From NCBI GenBank assembly GCA_034435615.1, contig DAOTWZ010000001.1:1-5960 (forward strand): a stretch of 5,960 nucleotides of DNA, written 5' to 3'. Positions within the stretch are counted from its first letter, which is position 1. Every line of letters starts with the position of its first letter. This stretch comes from H17-190 sp034435615 (lineage in GTDB: Bacteria; Chloroflexota; Dehalococcoidia; SM23-28-2; HRBIN24). The notes under the pieces were generated by a model, which was not told the DNA's origin, searched no databases, and was given only the letters and a program-made list of their open reading frames with translations. The translations under genes were made by a program, and so were the position numbers. Positions 1 through 5,532 of this stretch are shown piece by piece.

Positions 1-93
1 CACCTCCTGGAGGACGTGGTCGAAGAGCTCCTTCTGGGCCTGGCGGTCGAAGGGCCGGTCCGACTCGATCTCGTACAGCAGGTCCATCTTCAT
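1..93 (-). CDS. Luciferase-like flavin-dependent monooxygenase, N-terminal fragment
   Basis: Only the first 31 codons are present; the gene continues past the left edge. The start reads MKMDLLYEIESDRPFD, followed by an amphipathic helix ending in HVLQEV. This resembles the opening of LLM-class (bacterial luciferase-like) oxidoreductases, which commonly begin MKF-x-LFYEI-x-x-x-RPW and then a helix leading into a LADxLGF motif (beta strand 1 and helix 1 of a TIM barrel). Such enzymes use reduced flavin, often F420H2 or FMNH2, to oxidise small organic substrates in the cytoplasm; the substrate cannot be inferred from this fragment. The ATG at 93-91 is chosen because GGAGG lies at 103-99, five bases upstream; a second in-frame ATG at 87-85 is less well placed. 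It is transcribed divergently from the transporter operon. The family call rests on a short, recalled N-terminal pattern and could be wrong. Confidence 0.65.
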   Translation of the reverse strand, partial: MKMDLLYEIESDRPFDRQAQKELFDHVLQEV

Positions 94-146
94 GGGTGCC
101 TCCAGTGCGGCCTCTCCCCAGCGACGTTCACGTTAAGAGCGAGGCG

Positions 147-155
147 AGTATACCA
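147..155 (-). promoter_or_regulatory. Extended -10 promoter for the leftward monooxygenase gene
   Basis: Read on the minus strand, the sequence is TGGTATACT: a TATACT -10 hexamer (152-147) with the TGn extension directly upstream. No good -35 is seen 16-18 bp upstream, which is typical of extended -10 promoters. Transcription would start near position 140, giving a leader of about 47 bases with GGAGG just before the ATG at 93. Sequence match only. Confidence 0.5.
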
Positions 156-274
156 CATCCGCCGGCGGCCTGGCTAGGTGGGGTCTCATCCTGGGCACTG
201 GGGGTGACCGGTACGTCGCCGTCCGCCCCGCCGGCCCAGCGAAAAGAATTCGTTAGAAAATCCCTGGCGAGGTA

Positions 275-303
275 TTGACAAAGACGTAACTTGCTGGTAA
301 CAG
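275..303 (+). promoter_or_regulatory. Sigma-70-type promoter for the livG operon
   Basis: A perfect -35 hexamer TTGACA (275-280) is followed, after a 17-bp spacer, by TAACAG (298-303), a weak -10 that matches the consensus at three of six positions. An AT-richer stretch (241-260) lies just upstream and could act as an UP-like element. The predicted start point is near 310, about 53 bases before the livG ATG. The strong -35 and poor -10 are what one would expect of an activator-dependent or otherwise regulated promoter, which fits the nearby repeats. Confidence 0.5.
286..301 (+). repeat. GTAAC direct repeat inside the operon promoter
   Basis: GTAAC occurs at 286-290 and again at 297-301, an 11-bp period (about one helical turn), in the spacer and -10 of the proposed livG promoter. 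The same GTAA/TTAC core recurs in the palindrome at 317-333. Two half-sites on one face of the helix could be contacted by a regulator. The motif is short and could be chance. Confidence 0.3.
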
Positions 304-316
304 TATGGCCAAGCCA

Positions 317-333
317 TTACGGGGCGGCCGTAA
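317..333. promoter_or_regulatory. 17-bp palindrome, candidate repressor operator
   Basis: TTACGG (317-322), a 5-bp spacer, then CCGTAA (328-333) form a perfect 6+6 inverted repeat. It sits about 7-23 bases downstream of the predicted start point of the livG operon, a classic position for a dimeric repressor (TetR- or GntR-like size) to block transcription. In RNA it would also form a small hairpin in the leader. No regulator gene is in the window, and the binding protein is unknown. Confidence 0.45.
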
Positions 334-362
334 GACATAAAACCGCGCGCTGGGTGACGGCT

Positions 363-1154
363 ATGGCGAGAGATCGCGCTCTGCTCGAGGTAGAGGATGT
401 CCACATCGCCTTCGGCGGTGTCATCGCCCTGCGGGGGGTCAGCTTCGAGGCGCGGCCGGGAGAGATCCTGGCCATCATCGGCCCCAACGGGGCGGGGAAG
501 ACCACCCTCATCAACGCTATCTGCGGCGTGTACAAGCCGCAGAGGGGTCATATTCGCTTCAAGGGCCGGGACATAACCCGCCTGCGGCCCCATCGCATCG
601 CCTCTCTGGGCATCGCCCGCACCTTCCAGAACGTGGCCCTCTTCCGCGGGCTGACGGTGCTGGACAACATAATGCTGGGGCGGCACGTCAAGATGCGCTC
701 CAATCCGCTGTCCCAGATCCTCTACTGGGGCCCCGCCCAGGCGGAGGAGGTCCGCCACCGCGAGGTGGTAGAGCGCATCATAGACTTCATGGAGATGCAG
801 GAGATACGGAAGGTGCCGGCCGGCGCCCTGGCCTACGGCCTGCAGAAGCGAGTAGAGCTGGCGCGGGCCCTGGCCCAGGAGCCGGAGGTGCTCCTCCTGG
901 ACGAGCCCATGGCCGGGATGAACCTGAACGAGAAAGAGGACATGGTGCGGTTCATCCTGGACGTGCGGGAGGACCTGGGCATCTCCATCCTCCTCATCGA
1001 GCACGACATGGGCGTGGTGATGGACATCTCCGACCGTGTCGTGGTGCTGGACCTGGGTGAGAAGATCGCCGAGGGGACGCCTGAGGAGGTGAGCAGGAAC
1101 CCCAGGGTGATCAAGGCATATCTGGGTGAGGCGCTGGCTGCGCCAGAGAGGTGA
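363..1154 (+). CDS. livG: LIV-type ABC transporter ATP-binding protein LivG
   Basis: This 263-residue cytoplasmic ATPase energises import through the LivH/LivM permeases. Visible motifs in order: Walker A GPNGAGKT (40-47), Q-loop Gln89 in the LivG hallmark GIARTFQN (83-90), signature AYGLQ (157-161) in place of LSGGQ, Walker B LLLLDEP ending at 182 with catalytic Glu181, D-loop region AGMN (184-187), and H-loop His214 in IEHDMGVVM. The C-terminal AYLGE and the long insert after the Q-loop are typical of LivG rather than LivF. Length matches the family (about 250-260). The frame is open back to a TTG at 291, but homology starts at MARDRALLEVEDV, so ATG 363 is chosen; GGGTGA at 352-357 is a modest ribosome site five bases away. 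It is the first gene of the operon, and its stop (1152-1154) is five bases before the next start. All catalytic residues are present, so it should be active. Confidence 0.93.
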   Translation: MARDRALLEVEDVHIAFGGVIALRGVSFEARPGEILAIIGPNGAGKTTLINAICGVYKPQRGHIRFKGRDITRLRPHRIASLGIARTFQNVALFRGLTVLDNIMLGRHVKMRSNPLSQILYWGPAQAEEVRHREVVERIIDFMEMQEIRKVPAGALAYGLQKRVELARALAQEPEVLLLDEPMAGMNLNEKEDMVRFILDVREDLGISILLIEHDMGVVMDISDRVVVLDLGEKIAEGTPEEVSRNPRVIKAYLGEALAAPER

Positions 1155-1162
1155 TGGTCATG
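1149..1162 (+). promoter_or_regulatory. Ribosome site that fixes the ligase-homologue start
   Basis: AGGTGA (1149-1154) overlaps the livG stop codon and lies five bases before ATG 1160. Two in-frame alternatives, GTG 1151 and ATG 1154, sit inside or against this ribosome site and are too close to use it. ATG 1160 gives the family-like start MDTLPKLL. The arrangement favours translational coupling with livG. Confidence 0.65.
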
Positions 1163-3082
1163 GACACGCTGCCGAAGCTTCTCCTGGCCAACGCCCAGAA
1201 GTGGGGCCACCGCCGGCCCGCCATCCGTGAGAAAGAGTACGGTATCTGGCAGACCCAGAGCTGGGCCGCCTACGCCGAAAACGTACGTGACCTGGCCCTG
1301 GGCCTGGCCGCCCTGGGGTTCCAGCGGGGCGACAAGCTGGCCATCATGGGGGTGAACCGCCCCGAGATGTACTGGGCCATGCTGGCCGCCCAGTCCCTGG
1401 GGGGCGTCCCCGTCCCCCTCTTCCATGACGCCCTGCCGGCCGAGGTCCAGCATCTCCTGGACCACTGCGAGGCCAAGATCGTGCTGGCGGAGACGCAGGA
1501 GCAGGTGGACAAGGTCCTGGCGGTGCGGGAGGGCCTCCCCAAGCTGGAGCGCCTCATCTACGACGACCCCCGCGGCATGCGCAAGTACACCGACCCTATC
1601 CTCATCGCCCTGGCCAAGGTCCAGGAGATGGGGCGGCAGTTCCGGGAGCAGCAGCCCCATTACTTCGAGCAGCAGGTGGAGGCCACCCGGCCGGACGACG
1701 TGGCCATCATCTCCTACAAATACGATATGGCCGGCGTGGCCCGAGGCGTGATGCTCACCCACCGCAACCTGCTGGCCAACGTGGAGAACGTCCTCCAGGT
1801 GGACGCCCTGCGTCCCAATGACGAGCTGATGGCCTTCTTGCCCATCGCCTGGCTGGACGACACCTTCTGGTCGCTGGCGGTGGCGCTCAAGGTAGGCTGC
1901 ACCATCAACATACCCGAGGAGCCGGACACCCTGCCGCGCGACCTGCGGGAGATAGGACCCACGTCGCTGGTGGCGCCGCCGCGCGTCTGGGAGAACCTGC
2001 TGGCCATTATACGGGTGCGCGTGGAGGACGCCGATATCGTCAAGAAGTCCCTCTACAACTACTTCCTGGGCCTGGCCCAGCGGATGGAGGAGCGACGCTC
2101 GGCCGGGCGCTCGCCCTCCCTTTTGCAGAGTCTCCTTTATAAGGTAGGCGACTTCCTGGTCTATGCTCCCATAAAGGACCACCTGGGCATACGGCGGCTA
2201 CGCTTCGCCTACAGCGGCTACGCCGGCGGCCTCCTGGCCCCCGAGATCTTCAGCTACTTCCGTGCCCTGGGGGTGAACCTGAAGCAGAGCTATGGGTTGC
2301 CGGAGGCTGCCACCATCGTCACCGTGCACCGGGACGGCGATGTGCGAAGCGACACAGTAGGCAAGCCCCTCCCTGGCGTGGAGGTCACCATCTCCCCGGA
2401 GGGGGAGGTGCTGGTGCGCAGCGAGGGCGTCTTCCAGGGCTACTATCGCGACCCGGAGGCCACCGCTGCCGCCCGCAGCGACGGCTGGCTCCGCACGGGC
2501 GACGCCGGCGAGTTCACCGAGGCCGGTCACCTGTTCATCCTGGACCGCCTGGCCCACGTGGCCAAGCTGGCCGATGGCAGCACCTTCGCTCCCCTGTGGA
2601 TCGAGAGCCGGCTCAAGTACAGCCCTTACATCCGGGAGGCGGTGGCTGTGGGGGCGGGCAGGCCCCACGTGGCAGCCCTCATCGTCATCGACAGCGAGAA
2701 CGTGGCTCGCTGGGCGGAGCGGCAGGGGCTGGGGCACCTGGCGCCGGAGGAGCTGGTGCGGCACGAGGCGGTGCAGCGGTTGGTCCACGAGGAGGTGCGG
2801 CGGGTCAACCAGGGCCTGGCCGCCAGCACCCGCGTCCAGCGCTTCGTCATCCTCCCCAGGGACTGGCGCCCGGGCGACGAGGAGGTGACCCGCAGCGGCC
2901 AGGTGCGCCGGGACGTGGTCCTCAAGAAGTACGCCTCCCTGATCGAGGCCCTCTACACCGATGCGGCATCCGCCGAACTGGTCACCTCCGTAACATATGA
3001 GGACGGCCGCAAGGCGGAGTTGAGGACGCAGGTCTCCCTGATCACAGTACAGGCGCCCGAGGAGATCGGGGTCGCCGGATAG
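1160..3082 (+). CDS. Acyl-CoA synthetase homologue (AMP-binding fold), probable pseudoenzyme
   Basis: The 640-residue product matches the long-chain acyl-CoA synthetase type (FAA1/COG1022-like) that accompanies some LIV transporters. Retained signatures: VMLTHRNL (197-204), FLPIAW (226-231), SGYAGG (352-357), GWLRTGD with ribose-binding Asp448 (442-448), DR (462-463), KYSPYIREAVAVGAGRP, and a C-terminal extension with TSVTYEDGRK (609-618) that I recall from transporter-linked members. Key active-site elements are missing. The P-loop, normally YTSGTTGxPKG, is YKYDMAGVARG (186-196). The YGxTE motif is YGLPE (378-382). The hinge KD after DR is Ala465-His466. The expected catalytic lysine near the C-terminus is Gln581 (TRSGQVRR). 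Family members form acyl-AMP and then acyl-CoA from free acids; this one probably cannot. The frame is intact with normal codon bias, so it is not a decaying gene. It may instead bind an acid, nucleotide or acyl-CoA, or contact the transporter. A ribosome site overlaps the livG stop, and livH follows after 14 bp. Family assignment is firm; inactivity is inferred from motifs. Confidence 0.85.
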   Translation: MDTLPKLLLANAQKWGHRRPAIREKEYGIWQTQSWAAYAENVRDLALGLAALGFQRGDKLAIMGVNRPEMYWAMLAAQSLGGVPVPLFHDALPAEVQHLLDHCEAKIVLAETQEQVDKVLAVREGLPKLERLIYDDPRGMRKYTDPILIALAKVQEMGRQFREQQPHYFEQQVEATRPDDVAIISYKYDMAGVARGVMLTHRNLLANVENVLQVDALRPNDELMAFLPIAWLDDTFWSLAVALKVGCTINIPEEPDTLPRDLREIGPTSLVAPPRVWENLLAIIRVRVEDADIVKKSLYNYFLGLAQRMEERRSAGRSPSLLQSLLYKVGDFLVYAPIKDHLGIRRLRFAYSGYAGGLLAPEIFSYFRALGVNLKQSYGLPEAATIVTVHRDGDVRSDTVGKPLPGVEVTISPEGEVLVRSEGVFQGYYRDPEATAAARSDGWLRTGDAGEFTEAGHLFILDRLAHVAKLADGSTFAPLWIESRLKYSPYIREAVAVGAGRPHVAALIVIDSENVARWAERQGLGHLAPEELVRHEAVQRLVHEEVRRVNQGLAASTRVQRFVILPRDWRPGDEEVTRSGQVRRDVVLKKYASLIEALYTDAASAELVTSVTYEDGRKAELRTQVSLITVQAPEEIGVAG

Positions 3083-3096
3083 GAGGGGGCGCAGCT

Positions 3097-3987
3097 ATGG
3101 ACTGGGACTTCCTGGTTTCCCTCATCGTTCGGGGCCTTCTTCTGGGCTCCGTCTACGGCCTGGTAGCCCTGGGCTTCGTCCTGGTGTACAAGGCGACCAG
3201 CGCCCTCAACTTCGCCCAGGGCGAATGGGTGATGCTGGCGGGCTTCCTGGCCGTCGCCTTCTACACCATATACGGCTTCCCTCTGTGGGCGGCCATCGTG
3301 ATAACGCTGGCCATCATGATAGCCCTGGGCTTCGCCGTGGAGCGGGCGATACTGCGGCCCATGATCGGCCGGCCAGTGCTGGGCATGATCATGGCCACCC
3401 TGGGCATGGGTATCTTCCTGCGGGGCTACGTGCCCGTGCAGTGGGGCGTGCAGACCCGCAGCCTCGACCTGGGCGTGCCCGACGAGCCCTACGACATAGC
3501 GGGGGTCAGCATACCGCCCATCCAGGTGGTGGGGGCCATTGTGGCGCTGGCCATGTTCATCCTCTTCGGTTACCTGTTCCAGAGGACGCGCATGGGGCTG
3601 GCCCTGCGGGCGGTGGCCGATGACCAGCAGGCGGCCATGGCCATGGGCGTGCGAGTGACCACCGTCTTCGCCATCGCCTGGGCCATGTCCGGCATCGCAG
3701 CGGTAGCGGGCGGCCTCGTCTGGGGCGACATGCTGGGGGTGGACCAGTATCTCTCCCTGCTGGGCCTGAAGGTCTTCCCCGTCATCATCCTGGGCGGGAT
3801 TGAGTCCATCCTGGGGGCCCTGGTGGGAGGGCTCATCGTGGGGATGACGGAGAACCTGGCCGCGGGCTATTTCGACCCCTACGTGGGCGGCGGACTGAAG
3901 GACTTCGTGCCCTTCGTGCTGATGCTGTTCGTGCTCATGGTGAGGCCGTCCGGCCTGTTCGGCCGCGAGCACATCGAGAGGGTGTGA
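3097..3987 (+). CDS. livH: LIV-type ABC transporter permease LivH
   Basis: This 296-residue inner-membrane protein is one half of the import channel, paired with LivM. About eight hydrophobic segments can be seen, near residues 6-30, 44-60, 63-83, 94-112, 140-162, 188-209, 224-250 and 268-284. Family hallmarks are LNFAQGEWVML (37-47), the cytoplasmic coupling loop RTRMGLALRAVADDQQAA (163-180) that contacts the ATPase, and the glycine-rich ILGGIESILGALVGG (231-245), followed by the C-terminal MVRPSGLFG (281-289). Length agrees with the usual 290-310. The ribosome site AGGAGG (3081-3086) overlaps the TAG stop of the preceding gene, with a 10-bp spacer to ATG 3097. The gene sits between the ligase homologue and livM, with only four bases to livM, so co-translation is likely. 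Nothing in the sequence identifies the substrate; LIV-type systems import amino acids, but also amides, urea and aromatic or other organic acids. Confidence 0.93.
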   Translation: MDWDFLVSLIVRGLLLGSVYGLVALGFVLVYKATSALNFAQGEWVMLAGFLAVAFYTIYGFPLWAAIVITLAIMIALGFAVERAILRPMIGRPVLGMIMATLGMGIFLRGYVPVQWGVQTRSLDLGVPDEPYDIAGVSIPPIQVVGAIVALAMFILFGYLFQRTRMGLALRAVADDQQAAMAMGVRVTTVFAIAWAMSGIAAVAGGLVWGDMLGVDQYLSLLGLKVFPVIILGGIESILGALVGGLIVGMTENLAAGYFDPYVGGGLKDFVPFVLMLFVLMVRPSGLFGREHIERV

Positions 3988-3991
3988 GGCC

Positions 3992-5056
3992 ATGATCAAC
4001 CGCGAGTGTGGCGTCTTCAAGACCACCTACCAGGCGGATATGGCGCTGTATGGCGTGCCCCTGGCGCGCTATACGGTCATCGCCCTCTTGCTGTTCTTCG
4101 CCATCGCCTTCCCGTTCCTGGTGGGCGTGCGCTACCTGATCTGGACCAACTTGGTCTTCATCGCCATCGTCAGCGCCCTGGGTCTGCACATACTGCTGGG
4201 GCTGGCGGGGCAGATATCCATCGGTCAGGCGGCCTTCATGGCCACCGGCGCCTACACAGCGGCCATTCTGAGCGACCGTTACGGGCAGCACTTCCTGGTG
4301 GGGATCCTGGCGGGCGGTATCCTGGCCGCCGTCTACGGCCTGATAGTAGGCCTGCCCTCCCTGCGGGTGAAGGGCTTCTACCTGGCCATCGCCACGCTGG
4401 CGGCCCAGTTCATCACGGAATGGACGATAAACCATGTGACCTGGATCAGCGGCGGCTTCCAGGCCTCCATCCCCGTGCCCTACCCGGAGCTGGGGCCGCT
4501 GGTGCTGAACTCGGAGCAGGAAAAATACTTCTTCCTGCTCGTCTTCGCCCTAATAGCCATCGTGGCGGCGCTGAACATCGGGCGTAGCCGCATGGGACGC
4601 GCCCTGGTGGCGATACGGGACAGAGAGGTGGCGGCGGAGATCATCGGCGTCAACGTCTTCCGCTACAAGCTACTGGCCTTCGTCATCAGCTCCTTCTACG
4701 CTGGCGTGGCGGGGGCGCTGTGGGGCTACTACCTGGGCAACGTCAGCATCGAGACCTTCACCATCCGAGAGTCCATTCTCTACCTGACGATGATCATCGT
4801 GGGCGGCCTGGGCAGCGTCCTGGGCACCATCTTCGGCGCCGTCTTCATCACGGTGCTCCCCTTCCTCCTGGACGACCTGCTGGAGGCGATGCACGGCATC
4901 CTCCCCGTCTCAGACGTGACGACCTTCGCCTCCCAGCTACGGCTGATGGTCTTCGGCGGCCTCATCGTCCTCTTCCTGATGGTGGAGCCGGAGGGGCTGG
5001 CCAGCCTGTGGCGGCGCATCAAGGACTACTTCCGCCTCTGGCCCTTCGCCTATTAG
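3992..5056 (+). CDS. livM: LIV-type ABC transporter permease LivM
   Basis: This 354-residue inner-membrane protein is the second channel subunit, partnering LivH. A 26-residue cytoplasmic N-terminus precedes the first membrane segment (27-46), and further hydrophobic segments lie near 50-70, 75-95, 100-121, 178-196, 226-248, 262-292 and 316-336. Hallmarks are GLAGQISIGQAAFMATGAY (70-88), the LivM-specific LPSLRVKGFYLAIATLA (121-137), the ATPase coupling loop SRMGRALVAIRDREVAAEIIGV (199-220), GGLGSVLGTIFGA (271-283) and the C-terminal MVEPEGLASLW (330-340). Length is normal for the family. ATG 3992 is preceded by AGGGTG (3979-3984), seven bases upstream, inside the end of livH, implying coupling. 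The gene ends the tight cluster: 476 non-coding bases follow before the binding protein. No defects are visible. Confidence 0.93.
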   Translation: MINRECGVFKTTYQADMALYGVPLARYTVIALLLFFAIAFPFLVGVRYLIWTNLVFIAIVSALGLHILLGLAGQISIGQAAFMATGAYTAAILSDRYGQHFLVGILAGGILAAVYGLIVGLPSLRVKGFYLAIATLAAQFITEWTINHVTWISGGFQASIPVPYPELGPLVLNSEQEKYFFLLVFALIAIVAALNIGRSRMGRALVAIRDREVAAEIIGVNVFRYKLLAFVISSFYAGVAGALWGYYLGNVSIETFTIRESILYLTMIIVGGLGSVLGTIFGAVFITVLPFLLDDLLEAMHGILPVSDVTTFASQLRLMVFGGLIVLFLMVEPEGLASLWRRIKDYFRLWPFAY

Positions 5057-5257
5057 GGGAGGGCGAGGCGGACAGGGACTGACGACCAGGAGAGCGGCAG
5101 GGCCAATGATGTAGGCGGGGCCACCAGGCTATGAGGCTGGGCTGTCCGACCCCTTCTCCTCGGCCCAGTGCTGCGACAGAGGTCCTGCCGCCTCTCCTCC
5201 CCCGGCCGGAACGACCCTCAGGCCCGCATCCTCACTCACTCTGATCCCATGGGACAC

Positions 5258-5286
5258 TTGACGTCTGGGAGGGGCCCTTGTATCGT
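5258..5286 (+). promoter_or_regulatory. Sigma-70-type promoter for the substrate-binding protein gene
   Basis: TTGACG (5258-5263, five of six matches) and TATCGT (5281-5286, four of six) are separated by an ideal 17 bp. The predicted start point near 5293 gives a leader of about 240 bases. TATATT (5307-5312) just downstream is a better -10 hexamer but lacks a -35 at the right distance, so it is a second choice. Confidence 0.45.
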
Positions 5287-5349
5287 ATGACTGTTGGAGA
5301 CTTGGGTATATTTTAATGAGTTTTTCTTATCAGCACAAGCCGACAGCTC

Positions 5350-5367
5350 CGGCGCTGGAGGGCGCCG
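5350..5367 (+). other. Leader hairpin 1
   Basis: CGGCGC (5350-5355), loop TGGAGG (5356-5361), then GCGCCG (5362-5367) form a perfect six-pair all-G/C stem, with a ribosome-site-like GGAGG in the loop. It lies in the proposed leader of the binding-protein gene. No T-tract follows, so it is not a terminator. Confidence 0.4.
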
Positions 5368-5387
5368 TTGCGGCAGGGGCAGACGGA

Positions 5388-5413
5388 GGCGGCCCGGCCA
5401 GTCCCGGCCCGCC
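5388..5413 (+). other. Leader hairpin 2
   Basis: 5388-5397 pairs with 5404-5413 through nine G-C pairs and one C/C mismatch around a six-base loop (CCAGTC). An alternative pairing of GACGG (5382-5386) with CCGTC (5412-5416) overlaps it. No T-tract follows. Strong self-pairing is partly expected in such GC-rich DNA. Confidence 0.4.
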
Positions 5414-5463
5414 GTCCACAAGAGGGGGCGAGAGATGAGGAGCAGCCAGGCCAGTCAGGCTAG

Positions 5464-5531
5464 AAGACCAGGAGAAGACAAAGAAAGTGGGTGGAGCAAG
5501 ACCAGGAGAAGACAAAGAAAGTGGGTGGAGC
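5464..5531 (+). repeat. Perfect 34-bp tandem duplication before the binding-protein start
   Basis: Two identical 34-bp copies, 5464-5497 and 5498-5531, lie head to tail with no mismatch, and the flanking bases differ on both sides. The unit is purine-rich, beginning AAGACCAGGAG and ending GTGGGTGGAGC. The second copy supplies the ribosome-binding region of the ATG at 5533; the first carries the same site without a start codon. The unit length is not a multiple of three, and it has no stop codon in any of the three plus-strand frames when repeated. A perfect copy implies recent slippage or active maintenance. Confidence 0.95.
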
Positions 5532-5532
5532 T

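Larger units (their letters stand above)
5057..5532 (+). other. 476-bp non-coding interval between livM and the binding-protein gene
   Basis: No convincing gene is seen on either strand. The first half (5057-5250) has several weak inverted repeats, such as CGGACAG (5069-5075) with CTGTCCG (5142-5148) and CTGGGC (5137-5142) with GCCCAG (5163-5168), but none is followed by a T-tract, so no intrinsic terminator is supported after livM. The second half holds a promoter candidate, an AT-rich patch (5307-5330, including TATATT and TTTAAT), two GC-rich hairpins and a 34-bp tandem duplication. The binding protein can therefore be made both by read-through and from its own promoter, which would raise its level above that of the membrane subunits, as is common for ABC importers. 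Confidence 0.6.

Noticed and set aside
291..362. N-terminal extension of LivG from TTG 291
   Set aside because: The extra 24 residues have no homology pattern, would start upstream of the predicted transcription start near 310, and overlap the promoter and palindrome.
186..1004. 272-codon minus-strand open frame opposite livG
   Set aside because: Antisense shadow of the ATPase gene with no domain and biased composition.
833..2182. 449-codon open frame on the minus strand opposite livG and the ligase homologue
   Set aside because: It is rich in His, Gln, Gly and Val with no recognisable domain, as expected from the antisense of GC-rich codons; the plus-strand genes explain the region.
1160..3082. 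Ligase homologue as a decaying pseudogene
   Set aside because: 640 uninterrupted codons, typical codon bias, coupled ribosome sites on both sides and preserved non-catalytic motifs argue for a maintained protein.
2953..4026. 357-codon minus-strand open frame opposite livH
   Set aside because: His/Gln/Gly-rich low-complexity translation, no plausible start context, fully overlaps a clear permease gene.
5069..5191. Inverted repeats after livM as a terminator (CGGACAG/CTGTCCG, GCGGCAGG/CCTGCCGC)
   Set aside because: Loops of 66 and 82 bases, mutually crossing pairings and no T-tract; likely chance in GC-rich DNA.
5202..5209. CCGGCCGG palindrome
   Set aside because: An eight-base GC palindrome is expected by chance at this base composition and has no supporting context.
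5316..5438. Short frame starting ATG 5316 in the AT-rich patch
   Set aside because: No ribosome site at a usable distance, Gly/Pro/Ala-rich translation without similarity, and it runs through the hairpins.
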